From Botrytis cinerea B05.10 (lineage: Eukaryota; Ascomycota; Leotiomycetes; Helotiales; Sclerotiniaceae): DNA of 64,000 bases. Below are positions 36,502 through 48,080 of the stretch, in pieces. A model generated the notes under the pieces. The model saw only the letters and a list, made by a program, of their open reading frames with translations. It was not told where the DNA came from and ran no database searches. The stretch lies in NCBI RefSeq assembly GCF_000143535.2, contig NC_037315.1:1116001-1180000 (forward strand), written 5' to 3'. The translations under genes were made by a program, and so were the position numbers. How positions within the stretch are numbered: position 1 is the stretch's first letter; each line of letters begins with the position of its first letter.

Positions 36502-38248
36502 TGGACAGCATACGGTCAAGTCAGTAATAAGTAAGTTGTACGTAAGATGCAAACCCGAAGCAACACAGGGCACACCATACCGTAAGTAAGAAAGAAACCT
36601 CTCATCATCCAGATAGATAACATCGGACTAATGCAGCCGCGCGCGCATTTTCACGTAACGGGAGGGTTTGTACGTGTGTGTAGTTTGTTGGATATACTAA
36701 CTAGTATGAGATGAGATGAGACGATATGAAGTGAAGTGAAGTAAAGTGAAGTAAAGCAAAGTGTGATATTCGGATCCGGAGTCAGATTCAAGTGGGAAGG
36801 TAGAGGAGAGACAGATGGAGGAGGTGTTGGAGTGCTCGAAACGGTTTTAGAATGGGATGGGGGGTGGAGATCGAGAATGGGATGAACCACCGGAGGTGAG
36901 CAATGATTTGAGTTTTGAGTTTCTTGAAATGTTGGCGCAGAGAAAAGAAAGAAAGAAATAGCGAGACTAAACCAAACGCAAGCGATACGTACGCGTTGCG
37001 TCAAGAGCGTTTAAAAGTGTCAAGAATTTATTTATGGTTTTTTTTTCCTTCTTCTTCTTGTTATATGTGTGTATGTATGTGTACGTAACTTGAGAGAGAG
37101 AGAGAGAGGATAGTTAGGTGAGTAGTTAGGTGGTGAAAAGGGGGGTGGACTACCTACCCGCGTATCTAGTCTGTATGAGACTACGAGTGAACTCTATGTA
37201 TCAGTGAAGGAAGTGCGTATCGTGTGGGATAAGAGAAATAATCGAGCATCGATGGGTTCTAGATGTGAAGAGATGATGTTTTTCCCGACGATCGGATCTA
37301 CAAGAGACGAAAACGAAAAAAGAAAAGAAAAATGGAATTCTGGAGTCGCTTTGCTAGCTGGGAGGCATGACGGAGTAGAGAGTTGATTGTTTAGGGTGTG
37401 CGTGGAGATGGGATCCGGTGTGTAGTACCTATGGCACGGTACAGTACAGTACAGTCAGGATATGCAATGGAGTGATGATATATACAGGCTGGATGGAGTT
37501 ATACAGACTAGATGAATGAATGAATGAACAGCGTTATTATAATTAACAAGACTTTTACTTAGTAATTGGTAAACGGGTAACTCAGTGTAACAAATGTGAA
37601 TGACGAGGCTTTGCATGTCTTGTCTATCTATTTGCGTCTAGATTTGTCGTGGTGTTAGACTAGAAGATAGCATAGGTTGGAGGATTCTGTTTGAGTTTGG
37701 CCGCTGTAGTCATCATCATGTGCGAAAGGGCACCGACCGGCAGTCCTTGTTAGTTATCGTAGTATCAGATTCTAGTCTCGAGTCTAGACAATTGAATCCT
37801 TTTCGCCTCTTCCTCCAGTCCAGCGCGCGATTCCTTCTGGCGTGAAGAGGCTTGTATTCCGGACACGAATGTTGCAGTTGGTTAGTGTGGTGTAGTGTGT
37901 TGATTATTGATTTGTTTGTTGGATGAGCTGGATACTAGACAGGTAAGGTAGGGAATGCAAATAATGCTGTGTGCCGCTCAGGTCTGGAGCAGAGTGGTAG
38001 ACGGCAAGATGAAGGATGATTGATTTTAGCTGTTAACACAAGATGGGAAGTTGAATGAAGATGTTTGTTGGCTGTACTCTGTATCCCCCTCTCATACCTG
38101 CCTCATTCTCATTGTTATCACTGCCACATCTACATCTACATCCACTCCCACTCTACAATGCAGCTGTAGCCCCAAAGCTATTTATTGTTCATTGCTCATG
38201 GCTCATTGCTCATGGCTTCCATCCCTTTCACAAGTCCATCCCTAGGTA

Positions 38249-38301
38249 TCTCCATCTGCATCTCCATCTGCATCTCCATCTGCATCTGCATCTCCATCTC
38301 C
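38249..38301. repeat. (CATCTC/CATCTG)n hexamer repeat
   Basis: About eight hexamers alternate between two forms. A plus-strand frame reads them as Leu-His repeats, which is not evidence for a gene. Confidence 0.9.
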
Positions 38302-39520
38302 AATTCATAACTCACACAACTCAGCACAACTCAACACAGCTCGCACAACTCGCACAACTACCCAACCGACGCACGTTCATACATCGTACAAGCTCCCTTA
38401 ACCCACATTTCCGTTCCGCATTGCTTTGACCATGTCATATTATCCCATGCCATGCCATGATCCATCCCATGCTCGCCATACTCATGCTAATGCTTCAACA
38501 CCTAGACATGCCAAATGACTGGTAGTCAGACAACCCATTCTCCACGAGGGATCGTGTACCTGAAACGTTAAAACATCAGATGGTTGAAACGGACAAATGA
38601 TAGCTGACATGTTCCCTGTCAATATGGCAAGCGTGGCCCACTTGAAGCTACACAATAAACTGCGCGAGCTGCGCGGGCTGCGCTACGCCCTCTTGACCAG
38701 GGCGTTTACAAGACGGGAGTTTGTGTGATCTTGGTTTGTGATCTGGATTTGGGAAAAACGCCTAGCTTTCGTCTTTTGCGAATCAATTGGATGGACTGCC
38801 GGTACCTAGTTCAACAATTGGAATCATCTGGAGTGCGTGAGTGTCTTTCGTGCCAAATCCAAACGAAAAATGCAATCCGTCGAGAGAAGTTGCATGCCAT
38901 TATCTTACCAACCCAGCACCAATGTGCATTACTCGTGATTTTAGCGCTCAGATAGTAGTGATGTCGGGGGATTTTCCTGATGAAGGAGTTCACTGTTGAT
39001 CAGAAGGAGAACTCCAGCTCCGGGAAACTTTCCAACAGACTTTGCTTTGCTTTGCTTCACTTCACATCGCCATCTCATTGGGCGAATGATTCCTTTTTGC
39101 CCTCGGGGAAATACCTCAGCACCCATTGTACCCTTCTGTATGGCGTTTTCTCCATTTCTGGGTTGTTTCCTTTTTCCCATTATCGTCCAATCAGTCGCAA
39201 TCAATGCCCGGTGAAAGCTTGGGCATCTCTGTAGACAAGGGGAACATTCCCTCTTAGGGCCTTTGGACTATGCTATAGTCGGGTTAAATCGTCTGCATGC
39301 AAAAATTCATCCATCTCCCCCCCTTAGCAGCAAGCAAGCATGCATGTTGGTTCTTTTGTGTCCCAGTCGTAATCCTGGTGACAAAAAAAGAAAAAAGAGG
39401 AATCCTGGTGAATGTGAAGCCGTCCATTCCAAAAGTTAAGTAAATGCTTGTTTGTTTGTATCTCTTGGTCTCGGTCGAAAAAAAGAGCAAAAGGAAAGAA
39501 TTAGCTGACACTCATTTGCC

Positions 39521-39567
39521 TTTTACCCTTTACCCTTTACCCTTTACCCTTTTTACCCTTTACCTTT
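39521..39567. repeat. (TTTACCC)n heptamer repeat
   Basis: About six CCCTTTA-type heptamers with small variations. The unit differs by one base from fungal telomere DNA read as CCCTAA, with an extra T/T pair, and lies well inside the window. Confidence 0.85.
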
Positions 39568-40364
39568 CCCATTTGACAACTCCCGTTTACCCAAAGTGGC
39601 CTTGTCATCTCTGGAATCCTTCCTTTCCTCCTACCTTCCCTTCTCTTCCCTTCTTTTGCCCAACACCTCTTAACCACCAAATTCATCGCAGGATCGATTA
39701 GATATCTTTCGATTTTTTATTAGAAAAAAGCGTCTTGCGGAAGTATACGTTCCTTCAAAGTTTGCCTTGAGAGCTGCATCTACAGATTGTTCGACACGTT
39801 CATTATCGACAAACCAGAAAGTCACACATCCCACGATCCCTCCCTTTCGAGCAACTTCGATCATTTGATGCGCTCAGAAATATAGAATTGGCTTTCTCAA
39901 CTTCCAACATTCATTCTTGGATCCCACGGAAATACTGGGAAGACGTGTCCATCAGATACACATTCACTGCTTCTTTGCTATCACGCATCATCACCACAGA
40001 TCAGAGTGATCAGTACATGTACAGATATTCACTTCAATATATCAACCCAGAATCAACCGTACCTGCCCTCAAGGAGTCACTTATTATTCCATATCGGCCC
40101 GCCTCGATCTTAGATTTGCGTCACAGAGTCATTCCTTCAAAATCCAGGTCATTCTTACAAAAGAGAACGTAGTCGTGCGACATACAGCACTGAAGCTTCT
40201 TTACTCTGAAAGCTTCAAAAAGTATTTCCTGTCCAACCAGAAATATTCCAGAAGCTCACCTGCAGGACACATCTGATCAATTACCAATCCTGTTCGATCA
40301 ACCTCCTGCACTGATAAAGATTACCCGTCGGAAGATCTAATCCGGAATATCTTACCGGGGATCA

Positions 40365-40370
40365 TATATA
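40365..40370 (+). promoter_or_regulatory. TATA-like element before the orphan gene at 40446
   Basis: TATATA lies about 80 bp before the ATG at 40446, a spacing compatible with a short leader. Its use is inferred. Confidence 0.35.
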
Positions 40371-40445
40371 CCCCCACCATATCACCTCCAGAAAGTAGTT
40401 GATCTTACCCGGGAGACAGATTCCGAATCTTCCATATCAGCAAAT

Positions 40446-41234
40446 ATGTCTCTCGCACGCGCATTTACAACTAGGAGGGCCAAGAAGCAGCTCGAAGTCG
40501 CCGCTCCCTCACCGACTGCCCAACGACCTATAACTCCAAAGTTCGCCCATGGTACTATTAAGCGTGCACAGATTTCGGCCCCAACTGAACTTCTCTCTAC
40601 TACCAATATGTTGTCATACAATGCACCGGATCTCTACCCAAAGGATGCCAGTAAACGAATCGCATCAAGCAGCACGGCATCAACTCATTCCGGAGAAGAG
40701 TCAGATGCCTCGCGAATGACTAGCTCGACAAGTCTAACTTCTGCCGATACACTGTCAATTGAATCTCGTTCGCCAATAACTCCAGCAGGGGATCATCTCT
40801 CGGCATTCAACTTTGGCAAAAAATCGATTGAGATCGCATCTGGTGATGAAGCTCCTGGGATTCCAAGTAGAGCTCCTTCACATACCAAGAAGAATCACGA
40901 AATCATGTCTCGCAAAAACTCTGTTGCAAGATTGGCGTCACCAAAGAGCGCTACCACTGTTCGATCAACAATGCATATGTTCTCACCAAACGTCCAGGAA
41001 GCTGTTGCACCTGAACCACATCCTTTCGGTAAAGAACTTGCTCAGGTCACTGAGATTGCCGAGGAATATGGCATCACCAAGGAAACTATGGCTGTTGTCG
41101 ATGAGGAAGAACAAGAGTTGATATCGAGAGGATTATTCAAATTCCGAGCCGAAGACTACATGAGTGAAATACAAGGACTATTTATGAGCGCTTTCGGCGA
41201 AGTCAAACCCACCATAGGACCGGTATGGATCTAG
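40446..41234 (+). CDS. Ser/Thr-rich orphan protein, function unknown
   Basis: The gene is a single exon of 262 codons starting with ATG (MSLARAFTTRRAKKQLEVAA). The first 60 residues look ordered and basic, with the block TIKRAQISAPTELLSTTNML then SYNAPDLYPKD. The middle is disordered and rich in Ser/Thr. The C-terminal 75 residues look structured again (HPFGKELAQVTEIAEEYGIT; LFKFRAEDYMSEIQGLFMS). No signal peptide or membrane segment is seen. The two ordered ends suggest a conserved fungal protein rather than a chance frame, but I know no function. Confidence 0.8.
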   Translation: MSLARAFTTRRAKKQLEVAAPSPTAQRPITPKFAHGTIKRAQISAPTELLSTTNMLSYNAPDLYPKDASKRIASSSTASTHSGEESDASRMTSSTSLTSADTLSIESRSPITPAGDHLSAFNFGKKSIEIASGDEAPGIPSRAPSHTKKNHEIMSRKNSVARLASPKSATTVRSTMHMFSPNVQEAVAPEPHPFGKELAQVTEIAEEYGITKETMAVVDEEEQELISRGLFKFRAEDYMSEIQGLFMSAFGEVKPTIGPVWI

Positions 41235-42129
41235 AATGAATGAGGCAGGCTTCTCTTTATTCTATGGCTTGACGCTACTCTTAAAAAATTCGATGTACAT
41301 ATTTTACAACCACTCGTCACTTGACGAACTTTCTTTACGTTCCTTTCACGATTATTACACATAATCTTTACATTACGTTTCTTTCGACTGTCACGGAAAA
41401 CCGGGAGGAGGAGGAGTTTATTACGGCCTGGAATTTTCTTTTTTTTTAAAGGGGACAGGATAGGAGGGAAAGATGTTCGATTGGTCGGTCGATATTCATG
41501 GATTGGCTATATCCCGGAGTTTTTCTTTTAGGGCAAACTCCGACACATTCACTTGGGCTTATTTTCATTGAATTTCCTTTATCTATCACACACACTCTTT
41601 TTAAGAATATCATAGGATATTAATGCGTTGATCTGGATAGGATTTGGAGGTACTGGGAAATGGTACTCGTGTATTTTGAAAGGGGAGAGACGAGCGAAAA
41701 ATGATGGAGGATGCGGATGGGGTTAAACTGAACCTTTAATTGCTAGTTACTAAGTAAAGGACAGACCATACATAAAGACAGCAATGTTTATCAAGATACC
41801 TCGGATTCTGATTGATATACAATTTCATGCTTGTTTGTGAAAGTTGTATTCGGGCCTTGTGATTTGAATGAACGGAAAATTTGCATGTGCAGGACATGAT
41901 GTTTGATGTTGATGATTCCACTCGATATAATACTTATTATCACTATAGGCATGGATGGAATCTACAAGTTTCAACCATCGTTATGATGATCATTTATTAC
42001 TCGCTATGTATATATATATAGATAGATAGATGGTTTTATGAATGAATTTACTATATCGATTTTGTGTGTATATATAGATATCATATCACCAGTACGATAC
42101 GGTACTTGGAATGCAATTGCCGATATCAC

Positions 42130-42130
<1 letters not shown>

Positions 42131-42207
<77 letters not shown>
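42131..42207. repeat. (TTATGGA)11 heptamer repeat
   Basis: Eleven perfect seven-base units. Because 7 is not a multiple of 3, every plus frame reads the same seven-residue peptide repeat and all stay open, so nearby long frames are artefacts. Confidence 0.97.
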
Positions 42208-42671
42208 CAGAGGAATAATTGTTCCCATCGGAATATACCACGGAGTATGGGAAGTGATGCGAAATCGTATGGGTTGTCGCAGAGTGTAGTGTAGACATGT
42301 AATATGGGATGGATGATATTGATCATATCGATAATCTATCTCACACGCGGCATTGACGTTGATCCTGGAGATTGGAGATGAAGGTATTTTGGAGATTGAT
42401 TTGGTGGGTTATTTATATCTCGGGTTATCTTTGGAGGTTTGGAGGGAGGGGTGGAGTGGTTACTTTGTTTATTAGGTAGGAAGGGAGGTACTTTTTGTGT
42501 TGTTCATTCGTTCATGTGATGAGTGATGATGTATGATGCGATGTGATGTGATGAGATGAGATGTGATGTGATGAGATCAGATAAAGTTCGGTCTTTTTGG
42601 GTTTTGGTTTTCTCGGGGTTCTTGTTTGTTTTGGGGTGTTGGGTGATGTGAGGTAGGTAGTAGTGATGTAT

Positions 42672-42703
42672 CTACCTACCTACCTACCTACCTACCTACC
42701 TAG
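42672..42703. repeat. (CTAC)n microsatellite with nearby inverted copy
   Basis: About eight CTAC units follow AGGTAGGTAG at 42651-42660, so this stretch could fold into a hairpin. Confidence 0.9.
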
Positions 42704-43599
42704 TGTATTCCAAACGCAACGCAGCTGGCAATGAGATCATGGAGATCATTGAGATGAGATGAGATGAGATGAGCTTAGTTCGGATGAGCGCACGAAAAGG
42801 AAAGGATGGAGAAGTTTTTAATACGTGAGACAGCGGGTGTTTTGGATGGGTAAACGAATGAGTCTGGATCGACGGCTTGAGATGGGCGAATCTCGGGTCG
42901 TGTTTGATGTGTAGTTTATACGAAGGAGGGTTCTGTTTGTCGACTTTTATGATGGATGGGGATTTGTGCTTGCGGATGGATGTGTAATGCCTACGTATCT
43001 AATATATTACTCGAAAGAAGAGGGAAAGAAATGGCTGATGGAGGATTGTGTATGGCAAAGTTGTGTAACTGGTGCGTTTTGTTGCATGTCTGGATTTGGC
43101 ACATCCTCTCTTCTTCGTGCAACCTCTCAACTTCAGACATGCAACAAAATTCCTGGTCACGTGCATTTTATGATTCGGCGGTGCTATTGGATGTTTGATG
43201 CCAGCTTATGTAATTGATGAGAAGCTTAAGACTAGTCATTTTAGCGTGGAAAGCTTGAGCAAGCTAAGAAAAAAAAAATCTTGTGGTAGGAATTGCAAAA
43301 ATAACATCACAACCACAAAACAAATAATGAACAACAACTTTACCCCGCAATGCTGAACATTGATGGTAACGCCTTGCATATTTGAATGAGATGAGAATGA
43401 CGAGGATATGATTAAGAGAAAGATGCTATTGAAGCCAAAGGGAAAATGATGGAATGCTTAAGAGAGATTGATCACTTACACCTATGGACAAGATGTCGCG
43501 ATAGACCATCCTCAATGGGTATCACTTCCATTATTAACAGAGCAGCTCAATCCACACGTCATCACAAAGCCAGCAAATAACGATCTCAAGACTCAAACA

Positions 43600-43839
43600 A
43601 TGCACTCGACCAATATCCCAACCTTCCGTAAGTTCTCTTTCTCCTATTTCTCAACCAACCAAACTAGCATCACCACAACAAAAAAACTACAATGATGAGA
43701 TCAATACCCTCAAAATTATCTTTAGGAAGAGCCGTATGAGGTTGACATCCCTAACAAAAACACTCACGCTGGTATCCGTGTGGCATCGTCATATGCAGCG
43801 GGTATTGGGGTCGGTGTGGGATCGTTGACGGTGCTTTGA
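43600..43839 (+). CDS. Possible two-exon micro-gene (45 residues), tentative
   Basis: An ATG at 43600 opens nine codons to a strong donor (CC/GTAAGT at 43627/43628). A pyrimidine- and A-rich intron follows. Using the second of two closely spaced AGs (43728-43729) gives an in-frame exon 43730-43839 reading PYEVDIPNKNTHAGIRVASS and ending GVGVGSLTVL-stop. Using the first AG gives an early stop. The acceptor GAAG is weak. I recognise no family. Confidence 0.2.
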
Positions 43840-45062
43840 GTGTGGGGTTCTGAAGTTTCTTTTTCCATTATGGAATTTTGTGGTGGTGGTTTGGGAGGGA
43901 CACCTGAATTTTTGTAGAATTCAAGCTAACTTTTTGCTGGAAGAATAGAAAGATATGATGAGGGTTGAGGAAAAAGTCGAGGAGTTCGAGTTGCTGGCAT
44001 ATTCCATGGCAATGCCGATGGCAGAATTGGGATGCGCTGGGGAATGGATGTTCCTGCTGTTACAGCAGTGGTATGACGTCCTTGACTCAACGACACGAGC
44101 TGGTGCATCCTGTGACTGATCGGCAATAATTAGTTGACACGCCACCTTTGATTGCAAACTTAATTGGCTCAACAATGAAGTACAATTAGATAGGTCTGCT
44201 CATTGGGTGCCATCTGCCAGTGTTGATGGTAGCAAAGTTGTATATCCTTCATGTTGTGCCGTCTAAGTGGCCAAGTGGCTACTTAACCTGTAGACAAGTA
44301 TAATGCCAGTCTTTCCTCAAGGATCTTTAGCTGCATTAGACGTAACTCTTCCATAGACATAATACTAAACTTATGAATTCATTCCATCATCCAGATCCAT
44401 GCCATGCTATGTTCAATATCTTGTCTGATAGAAACGATCTCGATGAATGTCGATCCATAAATATCCAAACTTATGTTCCCAGACAACTTGGAGTATTCAT
44501 ATTTTCCATGCGAACATGAAGCGTGCAGGGAAGGGAATTGTGGGAGGTACCAATCCACAGCTGCTATATCCATATCCCTGTTCATATCATACACATCAAC
44601 CACTGTAAAAATATATATATATATATGAAGAGGCAGCTATGATCTATCACACAAACATAATACACTTTATACATTAGTAAAGGGGAGGGAGTGAGAGCGT
44701 AGCCTTCTCAAATTTGACAGAAATGTACAAATACATATAAGTAAGATCTTATTTAGATAGGGATAGGGTTAAGTAATCATGTTATGTAAAATGTGATATT
44801 ATTTGTGTAGTGTAAAATGTGTAGTGTGTTATTTCGATTGGTTTGGTTCACTCTGTGTTTAGTTATTGGGGTGTTGTATTTGAGTAGAGGGAAAAAGGAA
44901 GATGAAGAATGATGGATTGATAAAAAAAGATAGAGAAGTAGAGACAGAGGAGTAGAAGAGGTAGAGGCAGTTTTGAAAAGAAAGAAAAAAAAGGACAAGG
45001 AAAGGAAAAGGGAAAGGGAAAGGGAGAGGGAAAAAAAATTAGATCAAAACGTTGATTGATTG

Positions 45063-45081
45063 ATATATATATATATATATA
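45063..45081. repeat. (AT)n repeat
   Basis: A short perfect dinucleotide run in AT-rich intergenic DNA. Confidence 0.9.
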
Positions 45082-45579
45082 CAATTGGTAATTTGTAAGA
45101 GGAAATATGGATAGATAAATGGTTTTAATATCTGATTGATGGTTTGTAATTGATATAGGTAGATGTGGTATCTTCAAGTTGATAGGTGTAGAGGTATATA
45201 GTATCTTTAAATTAATGGATAATATAGAATTATACATAATATATGATATACAATCTACACCTACATCTACATCTAGACACAAAATATACAACAAACCCCT
45301 CTACAAAAACTCCACTCCACTCCACCCCACCCATTCCACCACCCTCTCCCCATTCCAAATTACCATCTTTCAAAAACCCCCAAATATTACACACCTCAAT
45401 CATGCACACACACTTTCTCCAGCCGATCCCATACCTCCCCCCCTTTTTTTTTTCCATCACCCGCGTGATTTGTACAAGCATCAGCTAGCGAGGTATTGAA
45501 AAACCCACATCTCCTTTGAGATCTATAGTTCGTTCTCAATTCCGATTCCCTGATCTAATATTCTACTGCTTCCTTATCG

Positions 45580-45606
45580 CCCCCCCCCCCCCCCCCCCCC
45601 CCCCCC
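45580..45606. repeat. Poly-C tract (27 C)
   Basis: An uninterrupted cytosine run that mirrors the poly-G run at 5718-5740. True length is uncertain in any assembly. Confidence 0.9.
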
Positions 45607-46822
45607 TTATTATTTTCTCGCTAAGTATACTTCGTATCTGATACCTCACACTTCACACTTCACACTTCATACTTCATACCATCACAAGTCCACACTCCTA
45701 ATCATTCATCTTCCCCCTTCCCCAATCCAACTTGCCTAAAGAATATTCCAGACAAATACCACGGTAGATATACGATCCACCACAAAGGAACCAATAGGGG
45801 AGGGAATAAAGTCTGAGAAGTAATATTCAACATTTTGACTTGTAAGACTTGTATTTATATAATCCTAACAATGCACAAGATTGCACATATGAAGTAGGTG
45901 AAAAAATGCAAAGGGAGATTCAACTTCGAGAATGAGATAGTGAATAAATCCACATACTGATTCAAGTTGCAGAAATCTAGGATTAGGAATGATATAAAAT
46001 TGTGAACAGTTTCTCTTCATTTTTGTACTAGTGATCATTTCCTTCCCTATTCTCTGGTAAAGGTACTACTTTAGCCACTATATACTCTCCGCAGTTTATG
46101 GTATTTATTCATCTTCCATAGAGATTCCCCTTTACAAGACTAATTAGGACGCTTCTCCGATCAAGTGCATGATCATACTAGCACTACTTATTATGCTTAT
46201 AGGCTCTTTCCCTTTTCTCAAATCTCTAGATTTCTCAATCCAATAAGCTCATCCTTACTCCTTCGAACGCTTAGGAAAAGTTATTTGCGCACTCTCAACC
46301 GCTAAGACCCGAAAAAAATCGCTTACTGAATACCAACGAATAAAAAGCAACACAAAAACGAAAGAAAATCGAACCATCAGTCACCCAAGGGTCAATCCAA
46401 AATAAACATGGGTATTAGAAGCCACAAGTATGTTCCCAATCCGCTATCTCCAGAGACGCCGTTATTTGATTCACCTAGCACCTAGCTCGCTTTTTCCAGT
46501 AATACAAAATGATGTGTCCAGAAAACAAGTCATAGATCGTGTGCTCTATATGCAATGAGTGCGCACAACTATGACTAGAAATTAAATTTTGTGAACGAAA
46601 ATTGGTGTGAAGTATGTACAAATACAATGAAAATTGTATATATATGTGTTAGATTGTGAAAGGGGGGGCGCAGATGCAAGTCGAAATTGCTTCCACGATA
46701 GGTATGATCTTGAGAGATCAATCTACACTGTGTTGTATGAGTGGCCGTGAATCGTAAAAGTTCGCATTGGAAATGAGTTGTGATACTACTAATATAGAAG
46801 CATACACTCGAAAAACAAGTGA

Positions 46823-48080
46823 TTATTCGAAAAGAGTCGAACACTTTGGACATGCAACTCGTTGCAATGTCACCGTATGCGGAGTTGACCTCTTATCCGT
46901 AATTTTGATCATTGGCGGAGTCTGCTCATCCTGATCATGTGCGAACTCTCCCTTAAATTCTTTAGAGTATATCTTTTGCTTCGACTTCCCATTCTTGTTC
47001 TTCTTATCTTTGGATTTTGTTCCGTTGCTTGCCTCCTCACTTTGAGGATACTCCTCATAATATCGCTTAAGGAGGGCGTCTTCTACCAAACACCCCGAGT
47101 GATACAGAGTTTGGCAATCTCCATTATCACAAATATGCTCATACTCGCGTTTATCGGGGTTGTAATGACCACTGCAAATACAATAGACGGGCAAGTCCTG
47201 GAGGAAAAAAAAATTAGTCAAATATATATGATGCAGAGAGATAAAACTTACTGAAAGTCTTTGAGTAGCTTGACAGAATGTCTGGCGCCAGTAAAACTTG
47301 CTAGGATCTGGGTCAGATACTGCATAGTCACCAAGGTCCTCAGAAAAGCGCTCAACATCTATCTTTCCTGCCAAGGTCAATACATCTACAACATCCAGAT
47401 AATTGCTCGCAATGAGCTCCGAATTGCCGTGGTATTTCCTCCGCCCGGAAGTTGTGGATGTCTCGCCCGCAGCTTTGGCAGTTGCTGGTAATTCTTCCGG
47501 CCAATACATCCAGGCAACCTAAAGCCAATCAGTCCAAGGCCTTTTCTACAAGAAGGGAAAAAAATATATATATTTACCAAGGCGTAGACGTGTTGCGGAT
47601 CTTTAGCTCTAACTTGTAATATTCTTGCTACCCAGAAGTCCCTTGGTTGTGTGCCTGTTTCTGTCTTGCCCTTCACGTAAACGAATTGATTGTTTTTATA
47701 AGTATCGCCTTGGACTGCTTTGAATTAGAAGAAATTCAATAGCTAATGGTTGAATTGCACTTACTAATAAAGTTGTTATACTTCCTCATGGCTGTCCACT
47801 CCGCGTTTGGCATAACAGTGTAATGGTAATTAAGTTCGTCCTCCGGCGCATTGAAGCCTTGAAATGGTGATATATGTTCCTCTGCCAATTCTCTCAGTTC
47901 CGCGTTTTGTTTCGATTCCTTTGCTTTTTTGCTCAAGTCCATATGCGGGATCTTAATCTCGAAGGATATCGCTTCTTGAACAACGGCAGGAGAAGACATA
48001 GAGCCCGGCTCTGAAGACTCTGTCTTCACTCGTTTATTCGAAGATGAACTCGAGCCATTCAAACCATGTTTTGGCGCCAT
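46823..48080 (-). CDS. BAH-PHD chromatin reader protein
   Basis: Four exons (48080-47765, 47714-47578, 47518-47252, 47197-46823) give 364 residues. The start is MAPKHGLNGSSSSSNKRVKT, a basic Ser-rich leader that may hold a nuclear signal. The BAH domain spans about residues 100-235 (NNQFVYVKGKTETG, PRDFWVARILQVRAKDPQHV, YALVAWMYWPEEL, GNSELIASNYLDVVDVLTL, FYWRQTFC). A PHD finger follows from about 245 (YCICSGHYNPD, HICDNGDCQTLYHSGC) and closes with CPKC near the end, after a Lys-rich insertion. BAH-PHD proteins such as plant EBS/SHL and fungal EPR-1/BP1 read H3K27me3 or related marks. Whether this is the EPR-1/BP1 orthologue or a smaller paralogue cannot be decided by eye. Intron 1 ends in a tandem CAAAGCAG acceptor, and intron 3 has no stop in frame. 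Confidence 0.88.

Larger units (their letters stand above)
35718..40445. other. Long intergenic region rich in microsatellites
   Basis: I find no supported gene in 4.7 kb. Repeats include TAGG tetramers at 36468-36501, AGTGA-type repeats near 36728-36760, CATCTC/CATCTG hexamers at 38249-38301 and TTTACCC heptamers at 39521-39567. The frames that span them are artefacts. The right end is the promoter and leader of the gene at 40446. Confidence 0.65.
41235..46822. other. Long intergenic region with several simple repeats
   Basis: Nearly 5.6 kb without a confident gene. It contains (TTATGGA)11 at 42131-42207, CTAC tetramers at 42672-42703, GATGA/GATGT repeats near 42535-42575 and 42748-42772, (TA)n at 45063-45081 and C27 at 45580-45606. 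A possible spliced micro-gene at 43600-43839 is listed separately. Confidence 0.6.

Noticed and set aside
38051..38429. 124-codon Leu/His-rich frame
   Set aside because: It reads through a hexamer microsatellite, has no domain and lacks a believable leader.
39521..39567. Internal telomere repeat
   Set aside because: The unit is TTTACCC, not the TTAGGG/CCCTAA unit of filamentous fungi, and unique genes lie on both sides.
42038..42294. Two frames encoding LWIMDYG-type peptide repeats
   Set aside because: They are only translations of the heptamer array.
45179..45499. Overlapping plus and minus frames of about 80-140 codons
   Set aside because: All follow C/A-rich or AT-rich simple sequence; composition explains their openness.
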